DNA of 64,000 nt from assembly GCF_047511655.1 (NCBI RefSeq), contig NC_133403.1, positions 15,311,014 through 15,375,013 of the forward strand, written 5' to 3'. Shown here piece after piece: positions 45,475 to 58,384 of the stretch. Within the stretch, counting starts at the first letter, position 1; every line of letters begins with the position of its first letter. Source of the stretch: Castor canadensis (taxonomy: Eukaryota > Chordata > Mammalia > Rodentia > Castoridae). Under the pieces are notes generated by a model. It searched no databases, was not told where the DNA came from, and saw only the letters and a program-made list of their open reading frames with translations. The translations under genes were made by a program, and so were the position numbers.

Positions 45475-48400
45475 ATGGAGCTGGAAGTAGTCACAGATAT
45501 CAGTTCTTCCTAGGAAACAAGTATTTGGGGGTGGTAATGGATGAGAATGAATGTGGCAAAAGTAACAAAGGCAGAGAGCAGGGGTGCGGCAAAAAGCCAT
45601 CCTCCAAAATTGGGCCAGTGATATATCCCTGAGCTGGTCTTGTGGGAGTGAGAGAGGTACTCAAAATTGAATTGCCACACCTTGCTTGAGGAAGAGATGA
45701 CCAGACAGAATTGCAGCTACAGGGCAATGCAGCTGCTGCTTGGTGAAAACAAGAGCTCTGACCACCTTGCATGAACTGGAAGTGAGTTACCTCAGACCCC
45801 ATTTGCAACCTGCCCTGTAGACAGAAGGAACCAAATACTGTTCACAAGCCAGTCAACTGATGAGACCGCTTCAGAGTTCCTGCTTGTAATGGACAGCCTA
45901 TAAGACAAAGGAAAGTGGGGGAAAAAAGAAAAAAAGTTCCTTCAACAATCTCCATGCATTTCCCACAAAACCCAAGACACCAAGAGCAAATATCATGATT
46001 GGATGCCAAAGGAATAACTTCAAAACTTTTACAAGCAGATTGAACTTACCTGTTTTTTCTCTTTATTTTTCTTTTTTTGTATTATTAACCTTACCATCAC
46101 TATTTTCTTATCCCTGCTCTTACCCTCTTCATGTTCCCTGCTTTTCTTGTGCTACAATCCATTCTTCTCCCTCCCAACTACTAGTTCTGCTCCTTCTCAT
46201 CCACTCTCTACCGTTCTTTGCCTCCCCCTACTATCCTTCCCCAACCTGTCACCAAATTACCCCTCCCTCTTAAACACTAACCACCTACTGACTAGCCTAC
46301 TATACCAAACATACACACCACTGGCCCCCTGCAATACCTCTCACAAGCACATTCCAGTATAACAGTGGAAATATACCTCAACACACACACGGGATACAAA
46401 ACCCAGCAGACCCTACCTCTCTTCACCCACCCACCCCCTTTATTTCTCACCTTTTCAGTGCCATCTTTACTAATTACCCAAATTTTTATATGTAGCCTAA
46501 TAATCATAACAACCCCCTAAATCTCACTGTTTATAGATATTACCACCAAAGCATTTTCTATATAATATGTAAACAACTGATATGGCATTGAACCTGTGAC
46601 TTTGTTATTGCTAATTTAAAACTCCAGGCAAGGGACAGAAACAGCATATCAACCTAGGTAACAACCAAGTCAGTCAAAATATGAAATCTAAATCAATGGA
46701 AAGAATAAAGGTAATTTAAACCACCAACTAACCAGTCAGGGACATAGTTGCACAGCAGCAACTGGAGCAATGGGGAGAAAAAGAGGAAAGAAAATTACAC
46801 TCCTCAAAAACAAAACAAAACAAAACAATTTAATAGAGGATATAGTGTAAAATGAAGAAAATGGATATCAAGTTCCTGACCACAATAAAACAATGATACA
46901 TTTCACTAATGAGCCCAGTGAGGCCCACAAGAAAATCCCTCAAAGAAGGATCATGGAAGAGATTACTGAGAAATTCATGGAGAAGATACTAGACATGGTT
47001 AACCAGAAGGTATAAGATGTACTCAAGAAATTTCAAGACACCACAAATAAATAACATGAGAAGAAACAGAAACATATAAATGAACTTTGAGAAGACTTCA
47101 ATAAATACCAAAGTGAAACAAAGGACAATATAAAAAAGAGATACATGAAATAAAGAAGACAACACAAGATATAAAAGGGGAGTTGAACAAAGATATGGAA
47201 AAACCTCCAAAAAATGAATGAGACAGAAGTCATGTAAAGAAAAGGTCCCTTTAGTCAAACAAAAAACACAGAGGAAGGCCACTCCAGCAGACTAAAACAA
47301 GTGGAAGATAGAATAGCAGAGCTCAATGATAAAATAGAAATTAAAGAAAAAGCAGAAGAACCCTTAGTCAAACAACACAGAGCTGTGAAAGGAATATGCA
47401 AGAACTCACTGACTCCATCAAAAGACCAAACCCAAGAATCATGGGCATTGAAGAAGAGGTGAAAGCCAAAGGGATACATAATATATTCAATAAAATAATA
47501 GAAAATTTCCCAAATCTTGAGGAAGATTTGCCCAGTCAGGTAAAGGAAGCCTCCAGGACACAAACAAACTTGACCGACATAGAACCATTCATGGCATATT
47601 ATCATTAAAACAACAAGGACAGAGAATAGAGAAAGAATATTAAAGGTTGTAAGAGAGGAAAAATAACATATAAAGGTAAACCCATCAAAATAAAAGCTGA
47701 TTTCTCAACAGAAAACTTAAAAGCATGATTAAAAAAGAAAGGCATGGAGTGAGGTGTTTCTGGCACTGAAAGAAAATAACTTCAGCCCAAGGATATTCTA
47801 CCAAGAAATATTATCATTCAAAATTGACAAAACAATCAAAATCTTCCACAGTAAACTGAAACTAAAACAATACATGAACACCAAGCCACCACAACAGGAG
47901 ATTTTACAAGGAAATCTTCACACAGAAGATGAAAGCAAAGAAAACCATGAGTGGACTGGAAGTATTAAAATGCAGGAGAAGAAAAGACAAGTAATCAGAG
48001 AGTAGCAGTGACTTGGTTGCCCACAAACAAATCCTTAAACCACAAAACAACAAAATCACCACATACCTATCAATATTAACATTGAATGTCAATGGACTCA
48101 ACTCTCCCATCAAAAGACCCTGTTTGGTAAACTGGATTAAGAAGGAAGATCTCACAATGTGTTGTTTACATGAGACCCATCTTATTGACAGAAATAAACA
48201 CTGGCTTAAGGTGAGAGGCTGGAAGAAGAGTTACCAAGTCAATGGCCCCCAAAACCAGCGAGGAGTAGCATATTTACATCAGTCAAAGTATATTTCAAAC
48301 TTACATTGCTTAAATGAGACAAAGAAGGTCACTTCATACCAATAAAAGTGGCAATGTTACTCATGTTATTACACAGGCACACAAAAACCTATGATTATTG

Positions 48401-49292
48401 GAGCACTACTCACAATAGCCAAGCTATGGAAACAACCAAGATGCCCCACTAATAATGGCTTAAGAAAATGTGGTACTTATACACAATGGAATTTTATTCA
48501 GCCACAAAGAATGAAATTTTCTCATTCACAGGTAAATGGATAGAACTGGAGAGTATAATCTGAAGTGAAGTTTGTCAGGCTCAGAAGGACAAAAGTTGCA
48601 TGTACTCCCTCATATGCAGATTATAGACCTAAAACTAATGCAGTAATATAATTGGACATGGGTCACACACTAAAGGGAGATGCACACTAGAGGGATACAG
48701 AATGGGAAGGAAACCAAATACTTGAATGTGGTTGATGCATTCACTGAATAGGAATGAATGTAGTAATCTTCAATGGGCAGGGGCCACTATGGGTAGGGGA
48801 CTAGGAATCAGTGAAGAGGTCTGGTGGAGATGAACCAATTTGTGCTTGGAAACATTATAAGGAATCTCCCTGTACAACTATGTTTATCACAAACTATCAA
48901 AACCACTATATTTTCTTATCTTTTATGCTTTTTATTCTACAAAATAGGGAACGAGAGGGCAGAACAGGTTCTGTCTGGAGGTGGGAGGGATCAAATAATG
49001 TATACACATGTAAGTAAATGCAAAATAGGTACATTGTGTGTGGGGGTATTTGTGGGAGGGGGGTGGTGAATAAGGGAGATGAAGGTGAGGGAATGTGGTT
49101 AACAAGATTCATATACACATACATATGAAACAGAACTCTTGGAATTGCATTAAGTGGAGTGGGAATGTACTTGTGCAGGGAGGGGAGAGAAGGTGGGGCA
49201 ATCTAATCAATGTAAAATGTAAGGCGTTTTGGAAGTGTCACAATGAATTCCCCTGTACGACAAATAAATCCTAATAAAATAGAAACAAACAA
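45475..49292 (+). mobile_element. L1 with 5' UTR-like region, broken ORF1 and internally deleted ORF2
   Basis: A non-coding, partly pyrimidine-rich 5' region (45475-46760) precedes a decayed ORF1 (46770-48005). The ORF1 part shows SIKRPNPRIMGIEEEVKAKG, QVKEASRTQTNLTD and SPRIFYQEILSFKIDKTIK, in the order of the L1 ORF1 RNA-binding and C-terminal domains. ORF2 begins near 48060 with YLSILTLNVNGLNSPIKR and LHETHLIDRNKHW (endonuclease start with its Asn and Glu). Near 48350-48400 it jumps to LLTIAKLWKQPRCP and YTQWNFIQPQ of the ORF2 C-terminus, omitting about 3 kb. The 3' UTR ends 'aaatcctaataaaatag' near 49282. It cannot move on its own. Confidence 0.9.
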
Positions 49293-51640
49293 AAAATATG
49301 AAAAGGGAAAACTTGAAAATGCATTGTCTGCAGCAGGTTTTGAGAAGCTGCTACATATTTCTGGGGATTTAATATGGCCCACATAGCCACAGAGTTGTGT
49401 TCACAGCACAGAGACTTTAAAATGTGCCAACCCATAGCTTTGGTTGGCTTTCAGGCTCTATGCAAGCAGGAAATGAAGGCTAAGAAAGGGAATCACCACT
49501 ACACCCTAAGAACGCTCAGCAAAGGTTGGAAGACAAACTAGTTCAAGTTTGTCTTCAATTTCCTGTGTAATCATTAACTGGTCACTAAGTAAGTGGAGAC
49601 TATCACAGTTGCACATGAAAATAACGTAGATCTAAAAGAATTAGTCCAGGGAAAACATTAAACAAAGATTTAATAAGAATAGCAGCAATAACAAAACTCT
49701 GGTGAGAATTTGATTTTAATGGTTACCACTTTGTGTTTCTTAGTATATGTGGAAAGTTCAAGAAAAAACATGACATGAAAAAAATTAGCCATTTCATGCA
49801 TTTCCCCGCAGCAGTGTGGTATTATGGCAGGCTGGGATTCTGGCCAGTGCCTACTTTGAGCTCACTTTTGTCAATGAGTCACAGCCTGGCTTGTGACCCC
49901 GCATTGGCCTGGGAGAAGCATTGTGGCTCTTCTGTCTGGCTCCACATTATCTTAGCTTGCAAAGCCATGTGGGTGGTAGAGGTAAAAACCCACACAGCTT
50001 GGCATCCCCAGGACCTTTGAGGGGACATGGTCTCTGAAAGTCAGGAAGTTGGAGCACAATCTGGGACTGAGAGCAGGAGAGGGCCAGTCTGGGTGTCTGC
50101 CATCTCTGTCATTGGGGGTGGGACCATGAAGGAAAGCTGCTCTGCACATTTGCATTATGTACTCAGTCTAAAATGTTTTACTGCAAAGAGTTTCAGGCAC
50201 CCTTGAAACTCAATGTGATAGACAGCATCTTCTTATTCTTACATAAGAGACATATCATGTAGTCACAGCTGATGTAGTCTCTGATGACCAAGAGGTGATG
50301 TACCAGTTTCTCAGCCTGCAAAATACTAAATTTTTAAAGAAAACAGAAATATAATGCTGATTATGAACTCTTCACAAAGCAAGGGGTGGATACACTGGCT
50401 TACATTGCTTTCCTTGAGGAGAATCTTCTCACTTCCGTGCTTCACACATTGTGGGTTGAGGGTGGCAGTTACTTTACTGGTACAAAGCCATGGCTTGCCT
50501 CATGAATTCCTTTTCCCTTTAGATTTCCCTTGAGTTTTATCCTTCCTATCAGGATGTCTAGGGGAGCACTGACTAGGATTCTCCTGACAACAGGAGAGCC
50601 TCCCCTCTATCATGTCCAAGAAGTGGAAGCACAGATATACAGAGATGCCAAGGAGTTCCTAAATCTTTTGTGAAACAGATTGGGAACATCTCAGCTTTTC
50701 TTTGGAGATACGCCTTCTATGTTGGATACATATGTTTGGTTTTCTTACACCTCTTTAGAAAGTATGGTTTCCTTAACATTCAGTTACAAGAACATCTGAA
50801 ACAGCTCTCCAACCTGTGTCACTTTTGTGATGACATCCTAAACAGTTACATTAGGCTTAGTCTTGGAGATGGATGACAATTTTCACCAAAGCCCTCAGCT
50901 TCCTCCTCGGAAACTGCCAACACTCAAATTGACTCCAGCAGAAGAAGAGAGTAATTCCTTACACCAGCTATCACCCTGACAGTTGGCATGTTTTGTAGCC
51001 TAATTTCTTATGATTGTCTAGGTAATTTCTTACACCGAGGATGTGAAGGCAAAAAGAAAATACTGCTCCTAGGTATATGGAAAACTCTAAAACAAAAGTA
51101 ACTTTCTATGATACCTGTTTTTGTTTGTTTTGTTTTTAATTATGAAGCTTGTATTCTAGCTTGGCAATGCATTTTAAATAAAGGTGAATGGTAAATGAGT
51201 GTGTTGGGGGGAAAAACACTGTACTGTATATGAACAGAAAAAACTGTATTAATCTTAATAGATTTTTGACTTTGATTCACATGTTGCTGACAAAAAGCTA
51301 CAGTTCTGTTCTGAATGTATATTCCTAATTTATTCAAGTTAATTTTTCATTTTATTAACTTAGTTTTCTTATACCCACTTAAATACATAATGTATGGCTC
51401 TCTGGCTGAGACATTTTCTGTTTAGAAATCTGATGCCTATATTAGGAACTAGGAAGAATATAAATTATTTCTATAGAAAAGTGTGTATTTAACTTTAAAA
51501 AGCAATGAGGAATGTGCTTTTTTATTGTGCTCTAATATGTAGACCTATATCTATATTGATCACTCTATCTACATGCATCATTGTACAAAGAAATAATGAG
51601 AAAAATTTTCCACAAGAGAATATAAATAATAAATTCTCTT
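49293..51640. other. Unassigned intergenic sequence
   Basis: Includes a somewhat GC-richer stretch (49800-50150). No protein motif or repeat family was recognised. Confidence 0.5.
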
Positions 51641-51644
51641 TTTT

Positions 51645-52190
51645 TTAGCATGTACCTGTTGTACAAAGGGGTTTCACTGTGACTTTTACATGCATGCATG
51701 GAAATAATGTACTTTAGTTAGATTCACCATCTGTATTACTCTTCTTATCTCCCCACTTTTAAAATATTTAATGGAATTCCTCAATCTATTTTCATACATG
51801 CTTATGAGGTACTTTGATTATATTCAGTTCCCTTTTCACTATCTCCTGTCATAACTCCCTCTCACATGTTCCAACTCCAAAACCGTTCCCCAATTTTACA
51901 TTCACATAATTCATTGCATTTTAGGTATAGAAATAGAATTTTTTCTAAAAAAATAGATAACCAAGTGCATAGTTGTATGGATTCATATCCGGGTCCTCTA
52001 TTTTGTTCCACTGCTCTTCGTATCTGTTTTTGTGCCAGTAACATGCTGTTTTTATTGCTATAACTCTGTAGCATAGTTTGAACTTGGGTATTGTCATACC
52101 TCCAGAATTGCTCTTTTTGCTCAGTATTGCCTTGGTTCTTAGTGATCTTTTGTGTTTCCAAATGAACTTGAAGGTGTGGTCAAGAGATTA
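51645..52190 (-). mobile_element. L1 3' UTR and internal ORF2 piece, reverse
   Basis: 51645-51870 resembles the reverse L1 3' UTR at 13.2 kb. 51960-52180 on the minus strand reads GNTKDH, KQHVTGTKTDTKSSGTK and RTRI-IHTTMHLV in the L1 ORF2 mid-region. The two parts are not adjacent in a full L1, so there is an internal deletion. Confidence 0.75.
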
Positions 52191-52257
52191 AGAGACATAG
52201 GACTCAATAAAAATAACTCCCTTCTAGTCTCAGGATGAAAATTCCTCATTCAAAAAT

Positions 52258-52355
52258 ATGACTCTGGGGCTGGAGTAGTGGCTCAGATGTTAGAGCACCT
52301 GCTTAACACAAAAGGTCATGAGTGCAAGCCTAGCACTGCTAAAAAAAGTATATGG
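52258..52355 (+). repeat. ID-type SINE
   Basis: 'ggggctggagtagtggctca' and 'aaaggtcatgagtgcaagcc' begin a cluster of five SINEs within about 660 bases. Confidence 0.9.
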
Positions 52356-52357
52356 CT

Positions 52358-52455
52358 CTGAGTGCTGAGTGTGTAGGTCAGTGATAGAACATCTGAATAA
52401 CATGTGAACAATACCCTGTGTTCAACCCCTAGCGCTGCAAAAAAAAAAAAAATCT
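52358..52455 (+). repeat. ID-type SINE with A tail
   Basis: 'tgtgtaggtcagtgatagaa' and 'gtgttcaacccctagcgctg' with A14. Confidence 0.8.
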
Positions 52456-52484
52456 AAACTAAACAGAAAACTACATGCCAGGGC

Positions 52485-52575
52485 TAGATGTGTAGCTCAG
52501 AGCTAAAACACTTGCTTAGCATGTGTGAGGCCCTAGTTTGTCCCCAAGAACAACAACAAACAAACAAAAACTCAA
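52485..52575 (+). repeat. ID-type SINE
   Basis: 'gctagatgtgtagctcagag' and 'ttagcatgtgtgaggcccta', then an (aaac)n tail. Confidence 0.85.
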
Positions 52576-52611
52576 GTAGCTCAATGGCATTTGGGGCAAT
52601 TTTATAGGACT

Positions 52612-52686
52612 TTAGTTTTTGGTGCTGGGGATTGAAACCAGGAAGCATATGTTCTGCCACTGAGATATAACCCCAGTTCCAAATGG
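52612..52686 (-). repeat. ID-type SINE, reverse
   Basis: 'ttttggtgctggggattgaa' and 'tctgccactgagatataacc' followed by 'cccagttcc'. Confidence 0.8.
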
Positions 52687-52821
52687 CTTCTTTTTAAACT
52701 AATCTGAATGCTTTAAGTTCATGAGAGGTAGGGAAAGGAAGATTGTAGCTGCAATAAAGCCCAAATGTCATAATATTCAGTCAAAATCCTCCTAAAGCCA
52801 TCCTTTAAAAATCTGGATTTG

Positions 52822-52918
52822 GGGCTGGAGGTATGGCTCAAGTAGTAAGGTACTTGTCTGGCAAGTATAAGACCCTGAGTTCAAATCCCAGTCCATCAAA
52901 AAAAAAACCAAGCAAAAC
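52822..52918 (+). repeat. ID-type SINE
   Basis: 'ggggctggaggtatggctca' and 'gaccctgagttcaaatccca' form a near-complete copy with an A9 tail. Confidence 0.93.
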
Positions 52919-53114
52919 AAAAAACAAAGGGAAGAAAAAAACATAGTGATTTAGGCTTTTTGGCATTGCCTTATGTGGTGTTCCTCCTTACTGCAATAAT
53001 TCAACGTTAGAGAATCAACTCTCCAGAGTGAGCAGACTGGAGCCACATGTCCTCAGATGCACCCAACTGATCAATAAAGTCATGAAAAGTATGTGGCCTA
53101 TGGCATTTCTTCTT

Positions 53115-53442
53115 CGTCTTTTTTTTGTTGGTGGTACTGCAGTGTGAACTCACAGCCTTGAACTTTGCATTTGCTAGGCAACTGCTCGACCACTTGAACC
53201 AGTCAACCAGCCCATTTTTATTGCTTATTTTTGAGATAGGGTATCGCTTTATGCCAAAGCTGACATAGACCATAATATTCCTATTTGTGCTTCCCTACAT
53301 AGCTAGGAAGACAGGTACTCCTGTCCACTCCCAGCTGTTGTTAAGATGGGGTCTCATGGGCTTTTTGTGCATGCTGACCTAGAACCTTGATCCTCCTGAT
53401 CTGTAGCTACTCAGGTGGACTGAGCCACTGAGCTTGGCTGGG
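53115..53442 (-). repeat. Composite SINE, reverse, extended
   Basis: 'gttggtggtactgcagtgtg', 'ttgctaggcaactgctcgac' and 'gagatagggtatcgctttat', then a second B1-like end with 'gatggggtctcatgggcttt'. Confidence 0.85.
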
Positions 53443-53624
53443 AAATTCTTACTAAATTAACCACCCTTGGGACTGTCTTCCTTTCTGAGACTATGCAAGT
53501 CTCATCATTTTATTAGGCTTAAGTAAAATAAATAGATAAGATTCTTTCATCAACAAAAAGAACGTGCTTGATGATTTTCCTCTATTCCAAAATGTTTACC
53601 TCTACTGAGATATTTATGTATGTA

Positions 53625-53700
53625 TTTCACTTTTGGTGCTGAGTATTGAACCCAGGGCTTCACAATGCTAAGCCTGTGCTCTTCCACTGAGCTTTTTAAA
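53625..53700 (-). repeat. ID-type SINE, reverse
   Basis: 'tttggtgctgagtattgaac', 'ccagggcttcacaatgctaa' and 'cttccactgagctttttaa'. Confidence 0.8.
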
Positions 53701-54184
53701 GACTAATAGTCATACACAAAACACTAACAGCTGACATTCCCTATCCCAAACCCCCACACTCATTCAGGTTTAGAACGATGGGCACATTCATCAAATTCAC
53801 AGCCCTTAAAAGACACAGAAGTCTATGAAGACAGAAGGCACCCCTACAAAAGCACTGCATCCTATAAAGGCAAGCTGCCCATTTTATGCCACCTGATGGA
53901 GTAAATGCCTGGCCTTTGAAATTGTAAGTCACCAGAATTTAACAGCAGGACCTGGGCCTTGATCTCATCTGGACTAAAAAATGACAGCTTCACCTTGCTG
54001 AGCCTGGTCTCCTTGGAAATCAAAAAATTTCCAAGCCTGCCACAGGCTTCAGAGGCTTCCTCAGAGCAAATTCACTTTATTTGAGGGCTATGTTTTGAAA
54101 CAGTGAGAACTTACTTTAGATGAAATCACATTATACTCAATTAGATATTGAGATTACATTAATAGTTATATAAAACATTCTGAG
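53701..54184. other. Unassigned sequence
   Basis: No gene or repeat family that I can name. Confidence 0.45.
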
Positions 54185-54300
54185 CTTGCTGTGGTGGTAC
54201 ACACCTGTAATTCTAGCACTCAGGAGGCTGCTGCAGGAGGATCACAAGTTTGAGGCCAGCCTGAGTTACATCATGAGACCCTGTCTAAAAAAACAAACAT
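54185..54300 (+). repeat. B1-like SINE
   Basis: 'gcttgctgtggtggtacaca', 'cctgtaattctagcactcag' and 'gaggccagcctgagttacat' form a clear B1/7SL-like monomer. Confidence 0.9.
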
Positions 54301-55174
54301 AATTCATTTAATTAAGATAAAGCCTCTGTGGTGCCATATCTTACATTCTTTATTTCTAAGTTTAAAACACAATATCTCACCTTCTATTTGCCTTTTTCTC
54401 TTCCTTCAAACATTATCTTCTTAACCTTTCATGGGGGGTGTTTGGCCCATTTAATCCTTTGTCTAGTGCAGTGTGGGGTATTTGGCATCATCCTTAATTT
54501 TTATACCCAGTAAATTCCAGTAGCACTCTTCACCAATTGGTGGCAATAGAAAATGTCTCCCAGTGGAAGTCATGTCCCAGATAAGAACAACAGCTTAACT
54601 AAGAAGTGACAATAGACCAAGATCATCTACCCCAGAAAAATGACAGCTATAGACATTTCACATTGATATCACTTCAACTGTCCTTTTGTACTTTGTTGAG
54701 TCTCTCGTTTAGTAACAGTTGTGGCACAGACTGTTAGATATTAGTCACAAACCTGTCTTCCCCTTCTGGGCCCACAAACAAACTCTATTTTTCAGTCTTT
54801 CTCCAAGAAATTATGGCCTGTGACTATGTTCTAACCAATGAGTAAAATGGTCACTTCCACACTGAGCTCCTAAAACCTCTGAAACTTGACTCTCTCCATG
54901 ATTCTTCTACATTCTTGGAAGGCTTGGGTTGGAAATGACAGAACCATCTGGCAGAAGGGGGTCTGGCTCCCAGAACTGCCAATTGGAGGTGCAGCACTTG
55001 AATAGACATACCCTTCTTGAAAGTGGAAATAAAAAGAAGTATCTTCTATCATGTTTATACTACTGAGACTGTGTGGTTCAGCTAACACAGCAGCTACTGT
55101 TTTTCCTCATCTGTCCTCTACTTTCTACTTCTGTTGTCACAGTGAATGTTCCTTTATTCTCTCTCTTTATTATT
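54301..55174. other. Unassigned sequence, with a possible ancient LTR-like end
   Basis: 'ctactgagactgtgtggttc' followed by 'agctaacacagcag' near 55057-55093 resembles the end of an old mammalian interspersed repeat. The family was not assigned. Confidence 0.35.
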
Positions 55175-55388
55175 CATCTTTTTATTAGGTACTGGGGCTT
55201 GGACGTAGGGCCACATTTTTACTGGGCAGGCACTCTACCACTTCAGTCACTCCACCATTCCTGTTTTGGGTTGGATATTTTCAAACTAGGATCTCACAAA
55301 CTATTTGCCTGGGGCTGGCTTTGAACCTTGATCTTTCTGATCTCTGCCTCCTGAGTACTAGATTACAAGCATAAAGTGCCTGGCTCCC
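55175..55388 (-). repeat. Dimeric SINE, reverse
   Basis: 'attaggtactggggcttgga', 'ctgggcaggcactctaccac' and 'cctgagtactagattacaag'. Confidence 0.85.
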
Positions 55389-55529
55389 TTGCTATTCTTG
55401 TAACAATTTTTTCTATTATGCTTGCCTTGTTTATGGCTTGTGCTTACCTTTTTACTTTCATGACTGTGTAGAAAAAACAAACCCAGACTCAAACTCAGTT
55501 TCTCCTACTATATAGTGCAGATCACTTCT

Positions 55530-56210
55530 GATACCTGATGTGTGGGAGTGTCTCTCCACAAGCAAGGATGCAAGCAATTCTGAACAACAGGTATGTCCTC
55601 TAATTCAATGCCAAATTAACACCATCTACCTGGTGTTAGCATCAGATTTCAGTTTGAGGCTCAGTCCCCAAGACTGACCCCTCTGCCCAATTCAATTCAG
55701 ATGTCAGTCACAAGCCCCAGGTTGTTTATTCTGGTGTGTGTGGCTATGCATTGGGCTTCCCACAATCCTCTTTTTGGTTTCCATGAATGTAACTGAGTGA
55801 CTCACAGAACTCAAGGAAACACATTTACCAATTTATTGTAAAGAGGATTACAAAGGATACAGATGAAGAAACACATCAGGCAGGTGAAGCAGAAAGTGGT
55901 ACAGAGCTTCCATGGCCTTTCTGGGTGCACCATCCTACAATAACATACATGTGGTCAGCTGTTTGAACTATCCAGATGCCATCCTTTTGGATTTTTATGG
56001 GCACTTCATTGCATACACATGGACATCCTGTAGAAATGTGATTGGACATAGTCTGATGACATGCTTGATGGATGAGTGGGGAACATACCAAGGCCTGTCT
56101 ACTCACATGCCTGAGCCTCTCTATGTGGCCTGCCTTCTTCAGGACTTTTGAAATGGGGATATCAGGACATACTATCAAATACTGAAGGTCAGAGAATATC
56201 TTTATGGCCA
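55530..56210 (+). mobile_element. Probable ancient LTR remnant
   Basis: 'gactcacagaactcaaggaa', 'attgtaaagaggattacaaa', 'gagcttccatggcctttctg' and 'ccttttggatttttatgggc' occur in the order I recall for an old mammalian LTR. There is no internal coding part. The subfamily is unassigned. Confidence 0.5.
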
Positions 56211-56752
56211 AGCTACAAAACAAAACAAAAAGGCAGGGGGAGAGTATAGCTTTAGTTTCTGTGAACTGCCTTGGGGAGGGAGTTATGAGACTGGAACTAT
56301 GTATGAAATCACATATACATAAATGTTAAATGACCTTACTGAATTCGTAGTATGTCCAAATACCCTTCATTTCCCTTCTTATCTCCAACTCTTCTATTTC
56401 TTTCATATTTATATAATGAAGGACATCTACTTTACCACAAAACAAATACAACTTTCTTTAACTTAATAATGTGAATAAAAGATTAAATGTTTTACAGGTT
56501 TCTGTATCTAACCTAAATGTTCAGAAATGCAGATTATCTCCTTATGTCTAAATAAGTTGTTGGTATTGCAGAACTTTCAAGAATCCATGTATAGAAGTTG
56601 CTACAGCTTGGAACCAAATAATCTTTGCTGTCAAACACAATCTAATTTTTCCACTGAGTTCTTATTGATAAACAATCTGGTGTTTGTATTTGTACATAAC
56701 AATTACTCCCTTACATTTATATATTTTTATGCTTTGTCTTTATAAAATCAGT
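56211..56752. other. Unassigned AT-rich sequence
   Basis: No feature recognised. Confidence 0.5.
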
Positions 56753-56754
56753 AC

Positions 56755-57090
56755 CATAGTTGGACATAAATGCCCATGTACATAATACTAGCTACTCAGG
56801 AGGCAGAGATTGGGAGGACTTTGGTTCAAGGCCAGCTCAGGTAAAAAGTTCCCAAGACTTCATCTCAACCAACAGATAGGTATGGTGGTATGTTTCTGTA
56901 ATTCCAGTTACATGGGTAGTGTAAATAGAAGAATATTGGTGCAAGGAGCCTGGGCATAAACAAAATCTTATTTGAAAAGTAACCAACACAGACTCCTGGT
57001 GGTGTGACTCAAGTGGTAGAGCACCTGACTAGCAAAGCACAAAGCCCTGACTTCAAATCCAGGTACTGCCAAAAAGAAAAATGGGTAGCA
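56755..57090 (+). repeat. Composite SINE, two heads plus ID tail
   Basis: 'actagctactcaggaggcag', 'ggttcaaggccagctcaggt', 'taggtatggtggtatgtttc' and a tail 'gtggtagagcacctgactag'. Confidence 0.9.
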
Positions 57091-57945
57091 TGAATTTTAA
57101 ATTATAACTGTATAACGTATTTTTAGTGCCTTCATTTTCAAGTAAGATAGTTCTGAGACTGATCCCAAATTTCAAGCTTTATGGGGAGAAACCTTTAGAA
57201 AAATGTTATGAGAAACAAACATTTTCTGCTTGGCAATATAAAATTTAAACTATAAAAATTATACTATGTAATTATAGAGATATATGCAAATATGTACATA
57301 TTTATATAAATTTATCTATGCATTGTATATAGTAGTATATGACTACTCATATATATTATGTAAATATGAACTAGATTTAACTGAGTTTAAAAGATTTGGC
57401 TACAACCTTCTAATCCCATTCACGTATTTTGTTTCAAATTCACCTGTTTCCCTTGTGATTTCCTATCTTTATTGTGGCAATGTCTGAGTTATTACTGGTG
57501 TAAAACCCACATTTTAAATTTAGTTTTAAATGATAAACAGAGCTTGCACATGGGAGACTGTTACAGCATATGACACAGTGTAACAAAGTTAGGCTCACAT
57601 CTGTAATGTTTCAGTTTCCTGTACTTTGGTGTTACGGGGGGCACACAAGCTCTTGTTTTTGCAAGCTTATGCTCAGTTTTAATGAAGTTGGGTCACTTTC
57701 TTTAAAATCATCAGCAAAAGGATCATGACAATCTACTCACAAGCAGCCCAGACCCATCTCTCCTGAGCCCCTCTCCTTTCTTTCTAGCTCATGCCTACAA
57801 CCTTATCATGAACACCACTCCCTTGTTCCTTCACATGGATATGTGACTGTCTCCCACATATGGATGGCTCCCCAACTGGCTTAACAAGCTCTGTCTTTTC
57901 CTTTGGTTCCCACCAATTACCTACTGGCTCCTAGGCTTGAGCCAG
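57091..57945. other. Unassigned AT-rich sequence
   Basis: TA-rich between about 57230 and 57380. No gene seen. Confidence 0.5.
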
Positions 57946-57949
57946 AGGC

Positions 57950-58200
57950 AGGGACCTGCACTGCTTCAAATGAGTCACACTTTGCCATGCCTTTGTGCAC
58001 TGCCCAGGCTAGTTTGTACAGAGCACCTGCCCTGCCCCTCACTTCACCAGTCAACTCCTTTCACAGTGAGTAAAGACTTCACCTCTCAGACCCTTCCCTT
58101 TCATGGCATTCCTAAGGCATGCTTACCTTCATCACAAGCCGTTAGAGTGTCCTGAAATCTCTGGAAGAGAGGGACTGTGACTTGGAAGCATCCAATCTGG
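57950..58200 (+). repeat. L2 LINE 3' remnant
   Basis: 'tgccatgcctttgtgcactg', 'cagtcaactcctttcacagt' and 'gttagagtgtcctgaaatct', then 'agagagggactgtgacttgg', follow the L2 3' consensus order (gcctttgcac, ctcctcac, gaatgtaagctcc, gcagggac). Confidence 0.55.
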
Positions 58201-58384
58201 TGGGGGTCAAAGACATGAACTCAATAATATTCTATGAGAATCACTGAGCTGAGCTCAAGCTTTCTTATCTAAGATATAACATAAACAGTTCATATAAAGT
58301 TTAGTAAGGTCTACTTATCACAAGGAACTGTGCTAAGGGTAGGGAATGTTGACAATATGAAGAATAGTCATCAACTTCTTCAGC

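Noticed and set aside
52258-52918. tRNA genes suggested by box-like sequences
   Set aside because: These are tRNA-derived SINEs with A tails. No full cloverleaf with a proper acceptor stem was seen.
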